A stretch of 53,346 nucleotides of DNA from positions 1 to 53,346 of the forward strand of contig JALGWI010000023.1 in NCBI GenBank assembly GCA_025774245.1, read 5' to 3'. Shown here one piece after another: positions 51,401 to 53,346 of this stretch. The position numbers were made by a program, and so were the translations under genes. How positions within the stretch are numbered: the first letter of the stretch is position 1; every line of letters starts with the position of its first letter. The notes beneath the pieces were generated by a model that worked only from the letters and a program-made list of their open reading frames with translations, was not told where the DNA came from and did no database searches. This DNA is from a bacterium. Lineage in GTDB: Bacteria; Joyebacterota; Joyebacteria; Joyebacterales; Joyebacteraceae.

Positions 51401-51808
51401 GGCCTCGCGCCGGGCACGGTCTATTACTACCGGCTCTTCGCTGTGGACGAATCCGGCTACGAGAGCAACGCGAGCGGCTTCGTCTGGGTGGTTGCGCAGG
51501 GCGGGGCGCGGTCGACGCCGTCCGCCGACGGGCCGTCGCTCTCGCTTCTGGGGCCGAACCCGTTCGTGGGGGAGACGCGATTCGCTTACGCGGTGCCGTC
51601 GCAAGGCGCACGCGTGACGCTCGCGGTCTACGACATCACGGGACGTCTCACGCGCGTGCTGGTCGACCGCCGTGTCGGCGGGGGCAGCCGCGAGGTGCGC
51701 TGGGACGGCAACGACGAGAGCGGCCGCGCGGTTCCTTCGGGAGTCTACTTCTGCCGGATCTCGATCGGGGAGTGGACCGACGCGAGGAAGATCGTGCGAA
51801 TACGATAG
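42410..51808 (+). CDS. Giant secreted subtilase with 25 fibronectin-III repeats
   Basis: A 3132-residue protein. Order: signal peptide (SVLPTLVLLSLLAASATSG), a pro-region, and an S8 peptidase domain with Asp213 (GIWDQG), His239 (NYHATLVAG) and Ser435 (GTSFAAPAVSG). The His motif HATLVAG differs from HGTHVAG. A beta-sandwich domain follows (VTLAWDDYFGSY), then 25 FN3 repeats of about 96 residues (44306-51499), each with a WxxNxExDxDHYRxER and a TYYYRVFAVD core, and a C-terminal FlgD-Ig-like domain (GPNPFVGETRFAYAVPS, VYDITGRLTRVLV, RWDGNDESGRAVPSGVYFC). ATG 42410 follows TTGGAGGG. It is probably exported and surface-bound as a long protease or adhesin, with the sorting domain at the end. Readout is modulated by the leader terminator. 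Confidence 0.93.
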   Translation: MRIRSVLPTLVLLSLLAASATSGRVPGHEIDLASRRFIPSERILEKETDGHAVIQFHRIPTAAERQELERRGIRLLEYVPNYAWTASVRGGATSTLDRSLVRSVFELLPEDKIAARAVDREVVRAYLYGDVEDGASVVARHGTIIEEDRESVTLELSTSVHALAAEDAVKYVDVARPAIETNNDEMRENVRANEVQAPPYGLSGQGLPLGIWDQGNVSADHDDFSGRLQIPDPAFTNYHATLVAGIMAGDGTRSIFYGGEPLQWRGVATEANIFSYDWPVNVWDMDEELGHAIDNYSIILSQNSWGWDLCYDYCTMLGAYDDWSQNYDKIVSGSLGKKVSVIFSAGNEADCSQCAWALDHYPYGTVTGPGATAKNTIGVASHESDTDNLSDFSGRGPTADGRIKPELSAPGCKDSGGITSTYTSNNYNSMFCGTSFAAPAVSGCAAVIQEDFLDKFGREAWPSTVKALLIEGARDLGYPGPDYSYGFGGVDVQSSVDIIRADDGTGDLIKERSITTGEVYEAAIIVEDVSQLMVTLAWDDYFGSYTGVGKKLVNDLDLELVSPSRAVYYPWTLNPSVPWSFANKGVDDVNNVEKLEVSAAEVGTWTVRVRATFLPEPDQDFSLVTNISGIPNPPPAPPTGLGAVPGPDEGGISVSWDANAETDFHHYRLERSTSASFGPGTSSFTGTHTTFRDSGLVPGETYYYRVFAVDDHAHESDPSGTVSTEALDLVPDIPTGFDALSGPGDGDISLLWDPNAEFDIDHYRVERDTTALFGSGTFSFTTSATTAIDGGLPTGRAYYYRVFAVDNGGNESGASNTASAYSIDAAPAPPAGLVAVPGPDEGEISLSWNASPEPDFAFYRLERDTTPAFGPGSVSTVTSDTTLVDSGLVAGQTYYYRAFASDAAGHESGSSATASAPAGDAAPATPTGLAAVPGPADGEITLSWDANPEPDIDHYRLERDTTPAFSAPASLTTANTVLVDTGLTPGVTYYYRAFAVDTGDNESGPSGTVSAVPQNLGPMPPTNVAAVPGSMTGQIQISWDASPEPDLDHYRGERSTNDAFGPGTVSFVAGFTAFLDSGLVPGGMYYYRVLAVDTAGEEGGPSLPASATAQDFAPDTPADFDASAGPGDGEVTASWRANSEADIAHYVVQRHVSPSFGPGTVEFTTTDTTYVDAGLSSGTVYYYRAFAVDMYGYESSPTSAKWVVSQNMPPAAPTGLAVVPGAASGEITVSWDANDELDLDHYRLERDTTPAFGGGTVSTTTTDTTHDDSGLVPGGTYYYRVFAVDSASNESDPSETASADARGAPPAAPTGLIAVPGAGDGEVAVSWDANSEPGIDHYRLERDTTPSFGPGTASFTTPGTTYEDAGLVPGDTYYYRVFAVTGAGDESQPSDTAWSEATESGPAAPTGLAAVPGPGEGEISVTWDPSGEPDLDHYRLERDTTPAFGPGTVSLTTISTTHDDAGLVPGATYYYRAFVVDSDGDESAPSATAWAEATDLPPAAPTGLAASPGPADGDIAVSWDANGESDLDHYRLERDTTPAFGPGTVSLTTTSTTHDDAGLVPGDTYYYRALAVDAGGNESGPSGTDSAVATDLTPAAPTGLDAVSGPGDGEISVSWDANGEPDLDHYRIERDTTPAFGPGTVSFTVTGTSHVDPALVLGAVYYYRAFAVDAGGNESAASDPSSATALDVGPAAPTGLAAVPGPAEGEISVSWNANGESDLDHYRIERDTTPAFGAGTVSITTIGTSHVDAGLVVGATYYYRVFAVDAGANESDPSDTTSAPSQNDPPSAPTGLAAVPGPGEGEIAVSWNANGEADFDHYRLERDTTSGFGPGTVSLATTSTTHDDAGLAPGTTYYYRAFAVDVGGNESDPSGTASAEASDLAPAAPTGLAAVSGPGGGDVSLSWNANGESDLDHYRIERDTTPAFGAGTASFTVIGTAHVDSGLTPGETYYYRAFAVDATGNESGAGGTASAIALDAPPASPTGLSAVAGPAADEISVSWNANGEPDFDHYRLERDTTPSFGPGTISVTTAGTSRVDSGLVPGTTYYYRVFAVDAGGTESDPSGTVSAAPPSQGPLPPANLTAAPAFRRGQIQIDWDASADPDVDHYRMERDTSPAFGPGSVSFNAGYTSFLDRNLVPGDVYYYRVFSVNGEGEEGAPSETAWSMAQDFHPSAPTGLVAVAGPGDGEITTRWSANPEPDVDHYLLERHTSPYFGPGSFMFTAPETTYVDSGLSSGVAYYYRVFAVDTDGYESDASEVAGAVAQETPLSPPTGLTAVPGAGEGEIAVSWDASGEPLVDHYRLERSTSASFGVGTSSFTTSFTVFEDSGLTPGRTYYYRVFAVAATGGESPPSASDSAVATDLAPDAPTGLVALAGPADGDISLSWNANTESDIDYYRVERDTLVAFGPGTVSFTSGTNSTVDSGLPMGGAYYYRVFAVDDGGNEGGPSNIASAYPLDLPPAPPAGLTALSGPAEGEISVSWFANVEPDIDHYRLERDTTPAFGPGTVSIETAATSQVDSGLVMGATYYYRVFAVDVTGHESEASGTASAPAQDVGPAPPTGLDAVSGPGEGEISLTWNPNGEPDFDHYRLERDTSPAFGPGTVSLTTSATSRVDGGLTPGDTYYYRLFAVDAEDNESGPSATASTEAADLAPSAPTGLAAVPGAGEGEVSVSWNANGEPDIDHYRLERDDTPAFGTGTVSSTTAATSHVDGGLTPGDTYYYRVFSVDAAGNESAPSATDSAVATDLPPDAPTGLAAISGPLEGEISLTWNGSGEPDFDHYRLERDTTPAFGPGSVSATTTSTSHTDSGLAPGDAYYYRVFAVDGGGSESAPSGAVSGVALIVGPLPPANVVAVPGVRMGRIQISWDASEEPDLDHYRLERGTSPLFGPGTVSFTASFTSFLDRDLVPGDTYYYRVFSIDGSGEEGSPSNTASGMAQDFAPDPPTGLAAVAGPGGGEVTVTWNPNAEADIDHYRLQRHISPSFGPGSAEFTTSGTMYLDSGLAPGTVYYYRLFAVDESGYESNASGFVWVVAQGGARSTPSADGPSLSLLGPNPFVGETRFAYAVPSQGARVTLAVYDITGRLTRVLVDRRVGGGSREVRWDGNDESGRAVPSGVYFCRISIGEWTDARKIVRIR
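44306..51499 (+). repeat. Twenty-five tandem fibronectin-III modules with higher-order repeats
   Basis: I counted 25 YYYR cores. Modules 5-6, 16-17 and 24-25 are a distinct doublet: the first has QIQISWDA/GRIQISWDA with a SFLD or AFLD core, the second VQRH/LERH/LQRH. Modules 1-3 resemble modules 18-20 (STSASFG; GLP or GLPM; GHES). This suggests block duplication on top of single-module expansion. Confidence 0.9.
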
Positions 51809-51899
51809 GGGCGGAACAGTGACGGTGCTCGCGTCGGACGCAGCCCGGAGGGGATTCGACCGGAACGGGACGCCGTCCGACAGATTCTCGGATCATCAC

Positions 51900-51932
51900 G
51901 ACGAAGCCCGCCCCGAAGGGGCGGGCTTCGTC
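51900..51932. terminator. Bidirectional intrinsic terminator
   Basis: GACGAAGCCCGCCCC pairs with GGGGCGGGCTTCGTC (15 bp, loop GAA). It lies 92 nt past the giant gene stop and about 70 nt before the convergent lipoprotein stop. Confidence 0.85.
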
Positions 51933-52001
51933 ATCTTCGAACCGGTCATGCGGCGACCGCGGACCCGCGCGACAACGCGCTCGGCGTCCCCGACCTCGCC
52001 G

Positions 52002-52631
52002 TTACGACTCCGGAATGGGATCCGGGTACTCGCCCTCGTGCGGGATGATGATCTGGATCTGGATACAACCCTCCCACTTGAAGAGCAGGGGCGTCTCGTC
52101 GGACGGAGTCGGCGTGACGGTGTCCTGCTCCGTCGTGAAGATGAGCGTCGGGTTCTCCCAGTCGAGGTAGTCCGCGAACGCGCGGTTGATGAGCGCCACG
52201 CCGGCGCCGTTGAGGGGAGCGTTGTAGACGATCCCGACCACGCCCGGGTTGATGGCCTGGCTGTCGTAGTCGACGACAACATCAGGACCGTCGCTGATGT
52301 CGCCTCTCTGGACCCTGATCATCCCCGAGATCGTGAAGTCGTCCGTGCTCGTGACCTCCGTGATCTCGTAGGTCGCCTTGACGACGTGCACGGAGATGAT
52401 GTCGTCGCGCGTCATGGGCGGGTCCATGTCCGCCAGGATCTCGTCGAGCTCTGCGGCGTAGTCCAGCGTGTCCGCCGGGTTGTTCGATACGCTCGTGTGT
52501 ATCTCCGTGAACTTGACGCACGTCCAGCCCGAGACCACAAGCTCGAGCACCTTCGTCTCCATGATGCAGCCGGTTCCACCCGCCATCAGGAAGAGGAGCA
52601 GGAGAACCGACGCAAGCAGTATCTTCTTCAT
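52002..52631 (-). CDS. Lipoprotein of unknown function
   Basis: A 209-residue protein with a lipoprotein signal, MKKILLASVLLLLFLMAGGT, then a Cys in the lipobox GGTGC. The mature part (TKVLELVVSGWTCVKFTEIH, DLDEILADMDPPMT-like acidic stretches and WEGCIQIQIIIPHEGEYPD) has no recognised domain; two additional Cys may pair. GGAGGGAG (minus strand, near 52643-52650) precedes ATG 52631 by about 11 nt. It precedes no other gene on this strand; the OMP gene lies directly upstream (27 nt apart), so the two are probably co-transcribed and may act together at the outer membrane. Confidence 0.8.
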   Translation of the reverse strand: MKKILLASVLLLLFLMAGGTGCIMETKVLELVVSGWTCVKFTEIHTSVSNNPADTLDYAAELDEILADMDPPMTRDDIISVHVVKATYEITEVTSTDDFTISGMIRVQRGDISDGPDVVVDYDSQAINPGVVGIVYNAPLNGAGVALINRAFADYLDWENPTLIFTTEQDTVTPTPSDETPLLFKWEGCIQIQIIIPHEGEYPDPIPES

Positions 52632-52658
52632 GGCAATTTTCTCCCTCCGTGGTCGCGG

Positions 52659-53346
52659 CTAGAAGCCGACGCCGACTCCGGCCCCGAAGCTCATCGTCTC
52701 GGCGAAGTTCGCCTCGAGGTTGGCGAAGACGATCCCGAGCTCGACGTTGAGTCCGATCGTGATGTGCGTGTAGAAGCCCGAGTCGAAGTTGAGCGTGGTC
52801 GGCACGGACTCACCGGTCGCCTCGCTGTCGTACTTGACGTCCATCTTGAAGGAGTCCATGGCGAACCCGCCGTACGTGTCGATGATCCAGACCTTCTTGC
52901 TGATCTGGAGCCCGAACGAGAGGGCCGTGGCGTCCCAGACATCGCCGCCCTCGAACTTCTGGTAGAACGCTCCGACGGTGAGCTCTGCGGGGATGCTGTC
53001 AGCGAAGTACTGCGAGATGTTGTGGCGGGCGCCGAATCCCATGAGCTTCATGTCGCCGATCTCCACGTCGTCGGCGAAGGCGCCTGCGATGTACCTCACC
53101 AGAACCTCACTGCCGGTCGGGATTCTGACACGGAGCTGCGGCACCGCGAGGCCGAACGAGTTGAGGTTGAATCCGCCCGGGAACGCGAACTGCGTGTTGT
53201 TGTCGCCGTCGACGGTCACGGCGTCGCCGGAACCGACGACCGTCGGGGCGTCGACGGTCTGCTGGGGCGTGAACCCGTCTTCCGTCGTCGCCGAGAACGT
53301 GGCGTCGGAACTCGGGAAGATCAGCGCCATCGCCTGGAGCTCGAAC
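52659..53346 (-). CDS. Outer-membrane beta-barrel protein, 5' end outside the window
   Basis: A partial CDS of at least 229 codons; the frame runs past the right edge (an internal Met lies at 53330, but FELQ precedes it in frame). Alternating polar/nonpolar strands (VPQLRVRIPTGSEVLVRYIAG, DDVEIGDMKLMGFGARHNIS, LSFGLQISKKVWIIDTYGGF) and a C-terminal Phe (GAGVGVGF) are typical of outer-membrane beta-barrels. It resembles the uncharacterised barrel-type proteins of FCB bacteria (DUF6588-like, tentative). Its stop is at 52659. Confidence 0.75.
   Translation of the reverse strand, partial: FELQAMALIFPSSDATFSATTEDGFTPQQTVDAPTVVGSGDAVTVDGDNNTQFAFPGGFNLNSFGLAVPQLRVRIPTGSEVLVRYIAGAFADDVEIGDMKLMGFGARHNISQYFADSIPAELTVGAFYQKFEGGDVWDATALSFGLQISKKVWIIDTYGGFAMDSFKMDVKYDSEATGESVPTTLNFDSGFYTHITIGLNVELGIVFANLEANFAETMSFGAGVGVGF

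Overview
The window (about 53 kb, very GC-rich) looks like a chromosomal piece of an uncultured Gram-negative bacterium. It has lipoproteins with lipoboxes, a beta-barrel outer-membrane protein ending in Phe, and two giant surface proteins ending in FlgD-Ig-like sorting domains (PNPF ... YDxxGR ... WDG ... SGVY). That domain type, the GC content and the anaerobic redox genes suggest an FCB-related candidate phylum (Eisenbacteria/Krumholzibacteria-like); this placement is inference, as there is no rRNA gene here.

Layout. 1-2.8 kb: a sugar-nucleotide-type nucleotidyltransferase, two tandem Cys-rich secreted paralogs, and a convergent OmpR-type regulator whose receiver lacks the phosphoacceptor Asp. 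3.3-22.1 kb: a single-strand run of 16 genes, many overlapping, that I read as one operon for a large NADH/ferredoxin/Hdr electron-transfer (probably flavin-bifurcating) system. It encodes an unknown zinc-ribbon protein, a DRTGG protein, a pseudo-receiver-NuoE fusion, a NuoF/HydB-like subunit, a NuoG/HoxU-like Fe-S subunit, an HdrA, an MvhD-like protein with a histone-H1-like Lys/Arg tail, an HdrC-HdrB fusion, a second HdrA with an in-frame UGA, a third HdrA, an MvhD with an in-frame UGA, an HdrA/GltD hybrid, a double-length HdrA-like protein, a second DRTGG protein, an anti-sigma-type ATPase and an FeFe-hydrogenase-like protein. The two UGAs sit exactly at known Cys/Sec positions of the families. 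Each is followed 23-27 nt later by a hairpin with a GGU-containing loop, so both proteins are very probably selenoproteins. The first HdrA frame is also broken just after its SECIS-like hairpin.

22.2-27.3 kb: an alpha/beta hydrolase, a large polytopic membrane protein and a sodium:solute symporter. 27.5-30.7 kb: a candidate noncoding RNA, then two ferritin-like/rubrerythrin-like proteins, rubredoxin and a rubredoxin-reductase-like flavoprotein (an oxygen/peroxide defence set). 30.8-39.4 kb: a repeat surface protein behind a long terminator-bearing leader, a secreted GH13 amylase, and TldD/TldE. 39.5-42 kb: two minus-strand lipoproteins. 42.4-51.8 kb: a 3132-residue subtilase with 25 fibronectin-III repeats. 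51.9-53.3 kb: a lipoprotein and the C-terminal part of an outer-membrane beta-barrel that runs off the window.

The window also shows a remarkably uniform set of sigma70-type promoters (TTGAC/TTGCC -35, mostly 17-nt spacer, TAnnnT -10). Several are followed almost at once by hairpins or intrinsic terminators inside the 5' leader. TGA is used as an ordinary stop by many genes, so the two internal UGAs are not a genetic-code change. No selA, selB, selC, selD, tRNA, rRNA, CRISPR array or insertion sequence was recognised here.
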